This document shows positions 9,629 through 20,284 of a stretch of DNA of 64,000 nucleotides, in pieces. The notes under the pieces were generated by a model, which saw only the letters and a list, made by a program, of their open reading frames with translations, was not told the origin of the DNA and searched no databases. This stretch comes from Pseudomonas aylmerensis. GTDB taxonomy: Bacteria; Pseudomonadota; Gammaproteobacteria; Pseudomonadales; Pseudomonadaceae. The stretch lies in NCBI RefSeq assembly GCF_001702265.1, contig NZ_MAUE01000016.1, positions 122,475-186,474 of the forward strand. The letters are read 5' to 3'. The translations under genes and the position numbers were made by a program. How positions within the stretch are numbered: the first letter of the stretch is position 1; each line of letters opens with the position of its first letter.

Positions 9629-10808
9629 TATTCTGATAGTCGAGGACCACCCCCTGCAGCACATCTACCTGCAGCACCTGCTCAGTGAGTTGGGGGATTT
9701 CAGGCTCGAAACCGCCGAGGACGGCAAAGAAGCGCTGGAGCGGCTGCGCCAGCGCGATTTCGACCTGGTACTCACCGACCTGCTGATGCCCGGCATGGAC
9801 GGCGTGCAGTTTATCCAGTGCCTGGCCAGCCTGCGCTGCAAGCCGGCGCTGGCGATCATGAGCGCGGCGTCGCGGCGCATGTTGATGGCGGCCAGCCTGG
9901 TGGCGAAAAACCTCGATGTGGAGGTGATCGGGCTGATCTCCAAACCGGTCGCCGCCGACGCCTTGCGCAGCCTGGTGGACCAGTTGCGCAACCGGGTACG
10001 CACGCCCTCCCCCGAACTGCCCGAGCACCTGGACATCGACCGTCACACGCTGGTGCAGGCCATGAGTGCGGGCCAGTTCCAGGCCTGGTTCCAACCGAAA
10101 AAATCCCTCGCCAACGGGCGTATCGTCGCCGCCGAGGCCTTGGTGCGCTGGATGCACCCCGAGCAAGGCGTGATGCTGCCCGCCGCGTTCCTGCCGGCGA
10201 TCAAGGCCTTCGAGCTGGAGGAACGGCTGTTGTGGCTGGTGCTCAAGCAGGCAATCTACGCCCAGGAGCAGTGGCGCCAGCGCGGCTATGAAATCCCGGT
10301 GTCGATCAACCTGCCCACCCACCTGCTCAACAGCCACGACCTGGCCGACCGTTTGCTGGAATTCGTGCTGCACCACGACGGTATCCCGGGGATGATCTGC
10401 TTCGAGTTGATGGAATGCTCGGTGCCACAGGACATCAGCAACTTCTACGCTGGCGCCTGCCGCTTGCGGATCAAAGGCTTCGGCCTGTCCCAGGATGACT
10501 TCGGCAAGGGCTACAGCTCATACCTCAACCTGGTGTCCACGCCGTTTACCGAACTCAAGATCGACCAGGCGCTGGTCCAGGGCAGCCATGACAACGAAGG
10601 CATTGCCCAGGCCTTGGCGAGCATCATTGCGCTGGGCCGCAAACTCGGCCTGACCGTGGTCGCCGAAGGCGTGGAGACGCCCCAGCAACTGGCGTTGCTG
10701 CGCAAGATCGACTGCAACCAGGTGCAGGGTTTCCTGATCTCCCACGCGGTGTCTTCGGATCAATTTCAACAACTTCTGAACAATGATGGCCCTGCGACAT
10801 CTCACTAG
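9615..10808 (+). CDS. REC-EAL response regulator, c-di-GMP phosphodiesterase (PvrR-like)
   Basis: About 397 residues. The receiver carries Asp55 in VLTDLLMPG. The EAL domain begins near residue 160 with the catalytic EAL motif at Glu174 and retains [36 protein letters not shown] and QGFLI. All metal-binding and general-base positions I can check are kept, so it should hydrolyse c-di-GMP. The ATG at 9615 has GGA 8 nt upstream and overlaps the kinase stop. In the P. aeruginosa cupD system the homologous PvrR opposes fimbria production; the same antagonism is inferred here. Confidence 0.9.
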   Translation: MKPLSILIVEDHPLQHIYLQHLLSELGDFRLETAEDGKEALERLRQRDFDLVLTDLLMPGMDGVQFIQCLASLRCKPALAIMSAASRRMLMAASLVAKNLDVEVIGLISKPVAADALRSLVDQLRNRVRTPSPELPEHLDIDRHTLVQAMSAGQFQAWFQPKKSLANGRIVAAEALVRWMHPEQGVMLPAAFLPAIKAFELEERLLWLVLKQAIYAQEQWRQRGYEIPVSINLPTHLLNSHDLADRLLEFVLHHDGIPGMICFELMECSVPQDISNFYAGACRLRIKGFGLSQDDFGKGYSSYLNLVSTPFTELKIDQALVQGSHDNEGIAQALASIIALGRKLGLTVVAEGVETPQQLALLRKIDCNQVQGFLISHAVSSDQFQQLLNNDGPATSH

Positions 10809-10891
10809 CAGCCGGCCCTGGATTATTTGCTCTTTAATAAGGAGTAAGCTCCCTCCAGTGCCGATTTATCCTGCGCCTGCGGAACCCCCTG

Positions 10892-14062
<3,171 letters not shown>

Positions 14063-14085
14063 ACTGGCACTACGGACGGCCCTTT

Positions 14086-14733
14086 ATGAAAAAATTCAAC
14101 GTGGTAATCGCGGACGATCACCCGATCGTATTGCTGGGCGTTCGCGAGCTGGTGGAGCGCGACACCCGCTTCCAAGTGGTCGGCGAGGCCGTGTGTTCAG
14201 CCGGGCTGATCGCGCTGTTGCAGCGCCAGGGCGTCGACATTGTGATCACCGACTACAACATGCCGGGCGACTCGCCCTACGGCGATGGCCTGAAACTGGT
14301 GGAGTACCTCAAGCGGCATTTCCCGCAGGTGCAGATCCTGATCCTGACGATGATTTCCAACCAGCTGATTCTCACCCGCCTGCAGGAGTTGGGCGTGGTC
14401 GGCATCATCCAGAAAAGCCAGTTGCACACCGAGATCCAACTGGCGCTCAAGGCGATTGCCCAGAAGAGCGCCTATCGCAGCCTGGAACCGCCGAAGACAT
14501 CAGTGATCGAGACCCTCACGGACTTCGACGAGCGCTTCACCAGCCTGTCGCCCAAGGAGTTCGAGATCCTGCGTTTGTTTATCTCGGGCATGAGCGTGAG
14601 TGATATCGCGCGCAGCCAGAATCGAAGTTCCAAGACCATCAGTGCGCAAAAGATATCGGCCATGCGCAAACTTGAAGTGAGCAGCGACCAGGACCTGCTC
14701 GCTTATTGCCTGGCGCGTAATATCTTCAACTGA
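14086..14733 (+). CDS. rcsB: RcsB-like NarL/LuxR-family response regulator
   Basis: A 215-residue regulator, the length of E. coli RcsB (216). The receiver (VVIADDHPIVLLG) has its phospho-acceptor at Asp56 (VITDYNMPGD), the same number as in E. coli RcsB, and keeps the YGDGLKLVEYLKRHFP stretch typical of RcsB. The C-terminal LuxR helix-turn-helix (SPKEFEILRLF...SVSDIARSQNRS) has a recognition helix KTISAQKISAMRKL that is nearly that of E. coli RcsB (KTISSQKKSAMMKL). Conserved DNA contacts predict a conserved operator, and TAAGA-N4-TCTTA sites are indeed found at the fimbrial genes. It is the output regulator of the locus. Confidence 0.88.
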   Translation: MKKFNVVIADDHPIVLLGVRELVERDTRFQVVGEAVCSAGLIALLQRQGVDIVITDYNMPGDSPYGDGLKLVEYLKRHFPQVQILILTMISNQLILTRLQELGVVGIIQKSQLHTEIQLALKAIAQKSAYRSLEPPKTSVIETLTDFDERFTSLSPKEFEILRLFISGMSVSDIARSQNRSSKTISAQKISAMRKLEVSSDQDLLAYCLARNIFN

Positions 14734-14829
14734 CCTGCCCCTCCAGCAAGCCATTCAAGGCAATGGCTTCGCCCCGCCCCCGCCCCTGACCGCTCTAGAA
14801 CGCAGCTCTCCCGCCTGCTCCAGGGTTTA

Positions 14830-14843
14830 TAAGAATCGTCTTA
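14830..14843. promoter_or_regulatory. RcsB-box-like site 4, upstream of the pilin gene
   Basis: TAAGAATCGTCTTA, the best of the four sites: perfect TAAGA/TCTTA arms around ATCG, matching 11 of 14 positions of the E. coli RcsAB box TAAGAATATTCCTA. It lies 81 bp before the pilin ATG, a suitable distance for an activator at the pilin promoter. The rest of the 14734-14924 spacer holds only a weak 6-bp stem at 14750-14767 without a T-run. Confidence 0.6.
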
Positions 14844-14924
14844 TGTCGTCCAAACCTTGGACTTTTTATTCTTGCCCCGCAGTTCAACAACCGCACTTTC
14901 CAACTCACACTAACGGACATCATC

Positions 14925-15527
14925 ATGAAGAAGTTTTCCCTGGCTGTTATCGCCTCGGCCCTGGTTGCGGCCTCCGGCAGCGCATTTGCCGATGAAACGG
15001 CACCGACGCCGACCCTGGGCGGCAGCGGCAAAATTACCTTCACTGGCGTGATCAACAATGACGCGTGCTCGGTGGACGGCGCCAACTCCGACCGCACCAT
15101 CTCCGTGGACATGGGCAACGTCTCGATCAAGGACATGGGCACCGCCGAAAACCCAACCGCAGGTCGCGTGACCGCCAAAGACTTCAACCTGAACGTCAAC
15201 TGCAACCAGGGCACCAAAGTCGCGATGATCTTTGACGCCAACAACGGCGGTTCGGGCCTGGTCACCGGCAAGAAAGTCCTGGCCCTGAACCCGGGTTCGG
15301 CCACCGCGCAAAACGTCGGCATCGCCCTGCTCGACAGCAAAGGCAGCCTGATCGACCTCAGCTCGCCGAGCACCGCACGCATTGAAAGCACCATGCACGG
15401 TCAGGGCACTGAAGGCGGCGACGCCACCATGAGCTTCGCAGCCGCCTACGTCACCACCGGTGCCGCCGGTGCCTCCACCGCCGGTCGCGGTGACGCGACC
15501 CTGCCGTTCATCCTGCAATACGAGTAA
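14925..15527 (+). CDS. Major fimbrial pilin (CupD1-like)
   Basis: A 200-residue type 1 pilin-like subunit. The signal peptide is MKKFSLAVIASALVAASGSAFA. The mature N-terminus (DETAPTPTLGGSGKITFTGVINNDACSV) is the donor-strand region, and two cysteines (DACSV, NVNCNQ) form the usual pilin disulfide. It ends ATLPFILQYE with the penultimate aromatic recognised by the chaperone. ACGGA lies 9 nt before the ATG. It is first of the pilin-chaperone-usher set, follows the RcsB-box-like site, and is separated from the chaperone by a stem-loop that would favour pilin mRNA. Confidence 0.92.
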   Translation: MKKFSLAVIASALVAASGSAFADETAPTPTLGGSGKITFTGVINNDACSVDGANSDRTISVDMGNVSIKDMGTAENPTAGRVTAKDFNLNVNCNQGTKVAMIFDANNGGSGLVTGKKVLALNPGSATAQNVGIALLDSKGSLIDLSSPSTARIESTMHGQGTEGGDATMSFAAAYVTTGAAGASTAGRGDATLPFILQYE

Positions 15528-15552
15528 CTCGGCGCGCCTGAGCACCGAACGC

Positions 15553-15583
15553 GCGAGGCCCTGCGGCCTCGCCATTTATTTTT
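15553..15583 (+). terminator. Stem-loop with T-rich tail between pilin and chaperone genes
   Basis: GCGAGGCC (15553-15560) pairs perfectly with GGCCTCGC (15565-15572) around a CTGC loop and is followed by CATTTATTTTT. It has the form of an intrinsic terminator or 3' protective hairpin. Partial read-through would set pilin expression above that of the chaperone and usher. Confidence 0.7.
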
Positions 15584-15602
15584 GATGACACCGGACACCC
15601 TC

Positions 15603-16343
15603 ATGCAGCCTCGTATTATCACCGCGAGCCTGGTGCTGCTGGGCATGCTTATGGCTACCCAGGCCACCGCCAGCATTTCACTCAACGCCACGCGTATCGT
15701 GTTCGATGGCAGCCACAAGGAAGCCAATATCACCGTGCGCAACGGCAACCAGGACGTGTTGATTCAGTCCTGGGTCGACATGAACGACGCCAGTGGCAGC
15801 CGTGCACCGTTTGCCGTCACCCCGCCCCTGGCACGGGTGTTTGCCAAGGAGCAGCAACTGCTGCGCATCCTCTATCAAGGCGCCGGCATGCCGACCGACC
15901 GCGAGTCGGTGGTGTGGCTCAATGTGCAGGAAATCCCCAAGGCCAGTGAGGCCGAGAACACGTTGCAGTTGGCCATCCGCCAACGCATCAAGATCTTCTA
16001 CCGCCCTGCCGGCTTGCCCGGCAATGCGTTGCAAGCCCCGGCGCAGTTGGAGTGGCGCCTGGCCAAACAGGGCACGCAAACCCTGCTGCAGGTGAAGAAC
16101 CCGACGCTGTACCACGTGTCGATGGCCGACATCAAAGTGCAGGCGCAACTGGCCAGCGACTCCACCATGATTGCGCCCGGCGAGGCAAAACAGTTCCCGC
16201 TCAACGCGACGCCCGCCAGCGGCCCGGTGCAGTTGTCGTTTTCCAGCATCAATGACTACGGCGCGCAAAACCATTACACCGCGCCCCTGTCCATCGGCGC
16301 TGCGGCAGCCGCGTACGCGACTGAATCGCGCCTCAAACCCTAA
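15603..16343 (+). CDS. Periplasmic fimbrial chaperone (CupD2-like)
   Basis: About 246 residues. The chosen ATG gives a clean signal peptide (MQPRIITASLVLLGMLMATQ..ATA) and has GGA 7 nt upstream; an ATG at 15585 would add 6 residues without a ribosome site. It carries the PapD-family marks SLNATRIVFDGSHKEANITVRN, VLIQSWVDM, LLRILYQGAGMPTDRESVVWLNVQEIP and the IRQRIKIFYRP segment. It is a paralogue of the chaperone at 5.1 kb. Two chaperones per locus is the CupD/CupB arrangement and suggests separate clients for pilin and tip subunit. Confidence 0.92.
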   Translation: MQPRIITASLVLLGMLMATQATASISLNATRIVFDGSHKEANITVRNGNQDVLIQSWVDMNDASGSRAPFAVTPPLARVFAKEQQLLRILYQGAGMPTDRESVVWLNVQEIPKASEAENTLQLAIRQRIKIFYRPAGLPGNALQAPAQLEWRLAKQGTQTLLQVKNPTLYHVSMADIKVQAQLASDSTMIAPGEAKQFPLNATPASGPVQLSFSSINDYGAQNHYTAPLSIGAAAAAYATESRLKP

Positions 16344-16428
16344 GCACTCCGTCTAACCCACAGGCTCACTTCGCGTGCGTGTTTGCGTGCCCGGCTGTTC
16401 GCCAACCAGGGATGTCACAGGTCTTCGC

Positions 16429-18939
16429 ATGTCTTTTATTTCCAGCAACAGGCCCGTACGTGGCGCACTGAAGTTGAAGACGCTGTCGCTCGCGATTGCC
16501 GCCAGCCTGCCCGCCTGGGCACTGGCCGACGAGCCTGCGGAAACCTTCAACACCACCTTCCTGCAAGGCGCGCAGTCCGCCGTCGACCTGCAGCAATTGC
16601 TGTCGGCCAACAGCGTGTTGCCAGGCACTTACCGCGTCGACCTGTACAGCAACGAAGTGCTGGTGGGTCGCCGTGACATCGACTTCAAGCGCAACCCCGG
16701 GAACGGTCGCGTCGAAGCCTGCCTGACCCTCGACCTGCTCAAGCAACTGGGCATCGACATGGCCCGCTTGCAGGCCCAGGGCAAGCTGGATCCGCAGCAC
16801 CCGCAGGACTGCTACGCCCTCGCCGACATGATTGAGGAGGCCAGCGTGCGCTACGACAGCAGCCGCCTGCGCCTGCTGGCGAGCATTCCGCAGGTGGCCA
16901 TGCAGCGTGGTTTGCGCGGGTATGTCGACCCGCAGTTGTGGGACGACGGCGTGCCTGCCGCGTTCATCAACTACCAGCTCAACAGCAACCGCAGCGCTGG
17001 CGACGCCGACACCCGCATCAACAACAACCTCGGCCTGCGCAACGGCATCAACCTGGGTGCCTGGCGCCTGCGCAACGAGTCGAACATGAATGGCGGCACC
17101 GGGCGCTCGAACACGTTCACCAGCAATCGCACCTACCTGCAGCATGACGTCACGCCGATCAAGGGCCAGTTCAGCGCCGGTGAGATTTTCTCCGACGCCG
17201 ACCTGTTTGACAGCGTGCGCTATCGCGGCTTGAAACTGGCCTCGGATGACGGCATGCGCGCCGACAGCGAGCGCGGTTATGCGCCGGTGATTCGGGGGGT
17301 GGCGCAGACCAACGCGACCGTCGAAATCCGCCAGAACGACTACATCCTCTACACCGCCAACGTCGCGCCTGGGCCGTTCGAAATCAACGACATCTACCCC
17401 AGCGGCTCCAACGGCGACCTGGAAATCACCGTGATTGAGTCCGACGGCAGCCGCCGCGTGACGATGCAGGCGTTCTCCAGCCTGCCGATCATGGTGCGTG
17501 AGGGGCAAGTCAAATACAGCCTCTCGGCGGGTACCTTCAAGAGCAATGCCGACGATTTGGCGACGCCGCGCTTTATCAGCAGCACCCTGGCGTACGGCTT
17601 GACCAGCAACCTCAGCGGCATCGTCGGTGTGCAAGCCAGCGAGGACTACAGCGCGCTGTCGATCGGCGCCGGCAAGAACACCGCGCTGGGCGCGTTTTCC
17701 CTGGATGCCACGCATTCATCCAGCAAGGCCCGTGGGCAAACCACCCAGGGCAGCAGCGTGCGCGCACTGTATGCCAAGACGTTTGCCGGCACCGACACCA
17801 ACTTCACCCTGGCCGCCTACCGCTACTCCACCGAGGGCTACCGCACCCTCACCGACCACGTCGAGGACATGAGCGAAGACGTGCGCGTGCGCACCGGCCA
17901 TTCGAAAACCCGCACCGACCTGACCATCAACCAGAGCCTGGGCCGCAACAATGCGTTCGGCAGCCTGTATGTGAACGCCAGTGACCAGCGCTACTGGAAT
18001 CGCGGTGGGTCGCAGAGTTTTTCGGCCGGCTACACCAGCAACTGGGGTGACCTGAGCTACAACCTCGGCGTGACACGCACCAAGCAAATCGTAACCTGGG
18101 GCGCGCCGAGCAGCGACACTCAATTGAACCTGTCCATCTCGTTCCCGCTGGGCAGCCAGGCGCGCGCACCGCGGGCGTTTGTCACCACCAGCCGCCAGCA
18201 CGGCGACACCACCACCCAGGCGGGTATCAATGGCTACGTCGCCGACACCAGCGACACCTTTTATTCGGTGCAAGCGGGCCACAGCGACACCAGCGGCAGT
18301 TCCGGTTCAGTGAACCTCAACAGCCGCACCTCCATGGCAGACGTGAGCCTCGGCTACAGCCAGGGCCAGGGCTACAACTCGCAGAACCTCAACATCGCCG
18401 GCTCAGTGGTGGCCCATGCAGGCGGCATCAACCTGGGTCAAACCGTCAGCGAAACCTTCGCGCTGGCTGAAGTACCGGGCATCTCCGGGGCGAAGATCAG
18501 CAGCTACAGCGGCGTGGAGACCGGCTACAACGGCTATGCGGTGATCCCGACGGCGCAACCTTACCGGGTCAACTGGATCAGCCTGGACACCCGCGACCTG
18601 GGCGGCAATGTGGAAGTCACCAACGCCACCCAACAGCTGGTGCCACGCCGAGGCGCCGTGGTCGTCGCGCATTACAGCGGCACCACCGGACGGCGGGTGC
18701 TGTTCGAGTTGTTTGATGCACAGCACACGCCGCTGTCGTTCGGCGCTTCGCTGGAAGACGGCAACGGCAAGCAACTGGCAATTGCCGACCCGAATGGGAA
18801 TGCGCTGGCGTTGGTCGAGCAGGATCAAGGTACGTTAGTGATCAAGTGGGGCGACCAGCAATGCAATGCCCACTATGCGCTGGCACCACAGAACAAGGCG
18901 CTGAACTATGAGCGCCAGGCGTTGGTGTGTGCGCCTTGA
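16429..18939 (+). CDS. Outer-membrane fimbrial usher (CupD3-like)
   Basis: About 836 residues from the ATG at 16429, which has ACAGG upstream; the longest frame begins at a GTG 54 nt earlier but lacks a signal. A cleavable signal ends near ALADEPAETFNTTFL, the usual mature N-terminus for chaperone-subunit binding. Then follow the N-terminal domain (PGTYRVDLYSNEVLVGRRDIDF), a 24-stranded pore region (GQFSAGEIFSDADLFDSVRYRG), the plug near ATVEIRQNDYILYTANVAPGPF, and C-terminal domains ending with paired cysteines (DQQCNAHY, ALVCAP). It is the last gene of the locus. The tip subunit and second chaperone are not downstream as in cupD but far upstream. Confidence 0.94.
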   Translation: MSFISSNRPVRGALKLKTLSLAIAASLPAWALADEPAETFNTTFLQGAQSAVDLQQLLSANSVLPGTYRVDLYSNEVLVGRRDIDFKRNPGNGRVEACLTLDLLKQLGIDMARLQAQGKLDPQHPQDCYALADMIEEASVRYDSSRLRLLASIPQVAMQRGLRGYVDPQLWDDGVPAAFINYQLNSNRSAGDADTRINNNLGLRNGINLGAWRLRNESNMNGGTGRSNTFTSNRTYLQHDVTPIKGQFSAGEIFSDADLFDSVRYRGLKLASDDGMRADSERGYAPVIRGVAQTNATVEIRQNDYILYTANVAPGPFEINDIYPSGSNGDLEITVIESDGSRRVTMQAFSSLPIMVREGQVKYSLSAGTFKSNADDLATPRFISSTLAYGLTSNLSGIVGVQASEDYSALSIGAGKNTALGAFSLDATHSSSKARGQTTQGSSVRALYAKTFAGTDTNFTLAAYRYSTEGYRTLTDHVEDMSEDVRVRTGHSKTRTDLTINQSLGRNNAFGSLYVNASDQRYWNRGGSQSFSAGYTSNWGDLSYNLGVTRTKQIVTWGAPSSDTQLNLSISFPLGSQARAPRAFVTTSRQHGDTTTQAGINGYVADTSDTFYSVQAGHSDTSGSSGSVNLNSRTSMADVSLGYSQGQGYNSQNLNIAGSVVAHAGGINLGQTVSETFALAEVPGISGAKISSYSGVETGYNGYAVIPTAQPYRVNWISLDTRDLGGNVEVTNATQQLVPRRGAVVVAHYSGTTGRRVLFELFDAQHTPLSFGASLEDGNGKQLAIADPNGNALALVEQDQGTLVIKWGDQQCNAHYALAPQNKALNYERQALVCAP

Positions 18940-19000
18940 CGCTGGGGTAGAAGGCCAACAGGTGGGATTGAGGTAGGGCCCAGGCACCTGGGTGTATGGA

Positions 19001-19413
19001 GATCAAATGTGGGAGCTGGCTTGCCTGCGAAAGCGGTGGGTCAGTCGCCGAATGCATCAGCTGACAGGCCGCTTTCGCGGGCAAGCCCGCTCCCACAGGG
19101 GATTGGGGTCGGGCCTGAGACCCCGGGTGTACGCAGAGCAAATGTGTGTGGCTTGACTGCGAAGTCGGTGGATCAGCCACCAAATGCATCAGCTGACAGG
19201 CCGCCTTCGCGAGCAAGCCCGCTCCCACAGGGGATTGGGGTGGGGCCTGAGATCCCGGGTGTACGCAGATCAAATGTGGGAGCTGGCTTGCCTGCGAAAG
19301 CGGTGTGTCAGTCGCCAAATGCATCAACTGACAGGCCGCCTTCGCGAGCAAGCCCGCTCCCACAGAGGATTGGGGTCGGGCCTGAGATCCCGGGTGTATG
19401 AAGATCAAAGGTG
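19001..19413. repeat. Tandem array of REP-type palindrome units
   Basis: Three consecutive units starting at 19001, 19136 and 19268 and a fourth begun at 19403 (periods about 135, 132 and 135 bp). Each unit has a left REP half (GTGGGAGCTGGCTTGCCTGC), a short spacer (..AATGCATCA..), the inverted half (GAGCAAGCCCGCTCCCAC) and a conserved link (GGGATTGGGG..GCCTGAGA..CCCGGGTGTA). It fills the gap between the usher and the esterase. Several open frames cross it but are repeat read-through. Confidence 0.9.
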
Positions 19414-19420
19414 GGAGCAG

Positions 19421-20284
19421 TTATTGGCTCATCTGCTCCAACGTGTAGCGCAATGAAGCCGGCAACATCGGCCCGTGCCCCAGGCCCGGGAATGCCTGGT
19501 AGCGCACGGTCAGCCCCTCGACACTTTGCAGCGAGGCCAACAGGCGCTTGACCGCGCCATCGTCCTGCGGCTTGGCGGCCCTGGTCGGGCTGGCCGGTTC
19601 TGCATCACCGCGCATCAGCAGCAAGGTCGGCCGCTTTGCGCGCAGGCGCTGCGCGAGTCCGTCGGTCTGAATCACGCCATTGTTCCACCAAAGCGACGGG
19701 CTCGCCGCGGCGTAGTCGTCAAACGCCTGCGGACGCGTCGTCAAGGCATGCAGCACCAACAACCCACCATACGAATGCCCCCACAGCAATTGCCGCCTGG
19801 GTTGTATCTCCAGGCGCTGGTTGACCAGCGGCCGGATCTGCTCCGTCAGCAAATCCAGGAACTGATCGGCGCCTCCGCTGGGCACATCCGTCAAGGGATC
19901 ACGTTGCGCGCCCTCGCCCACTCTCGGGGTGTAGTCGAACGTCCGCGCATTGCGCTCGATACGCAGCGGGGTCGCATACCCCACCGCCACCAGTACCGGT
20001 GGCGCCGGGCGATGGGACAGGTGGTTGAGCAGCTCGGTATCCAGCGCCGCCATCGCCGCATTGCCATCGAGCAGATAGGCCACGGGGCTGGCCGCGCTGA
20101 CCTTGAGCGGGCGCCCCAGCCACACCCGGTAGTGCCGCGCGCCGTCAGCCGAGTCCAGCTCCAGCGTGCTGAACTGGTAGTCGCTGGCCTCGCGCAATAC
20201 CGGTGCATCCATCAGTTGGTCAGGTGCCGGCTGGGCACAGGCACATTGCACAAAAAACAACGCCAACCAGCATGCGCGCCCCAT
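19421..20284 (-). CDS. Periplasmic ferric-siderophore esterase (Fes/IroE/PfeE type)
   Basis: About 287 residues. The ATG at 20284 overlaps the receptor's TGA (TGATG), so it is translationally coupled to the receptor gene. A signal peptide (MGRACWLALFFVQCACAQ) puts it in the periplasm. The alpha/beta-hydrolase fold has nucleophile Ser in GHSYGG, a following RGDAEPASP strand and the C-terminal GLGHGPM with the catalytic His. It fits the esterase_D/IroE family that cleaves the trilactone of ferric enterobactin or related tri-catechols, as PfeE does in P. aeruginosa. Substrate is inferred from the PfeA and PfeRS neighbours. Confidence 0.82.
   Translation of the reverse strand: MGRACWLALFFVQCACAQPAPDQLMDAPVLREASDYQFSTLELDSADGARHYRVWLGRPLKVSAASPVAYLLDGNAAMAALDTELLNHLSHRPAPPVLVAVGYATPLRIERNARTFDYTPRVGEGAQRDPLTDVPSGGADQFLDLLTEQIRPLVNQRLEIQPRRQLLWGHSYGGLLVLHALTTRPQAFDDYAAASPSLWWNNGVIQTDGLAQRLRAKRPTLLLMRGDAEPASPTRAAKPQDDGAVKRLLASLQSVEGLTVRYQAFPGLGHGPMLPASLRYTLEQMSQ

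Noticed and set aside
14750..14767. A terminator after the RcsB-like gene (GCCATT/AATGGC stem)
   Set aside because: The stem is only 6 bp and is not followed by a T-run.
18842..19456. Open frames of 90-190 residues across the REP array, with internally repeating protein
   Set aside because: The repetition is simply the REP units translated; there are no start signals, and frames exist on both strands.
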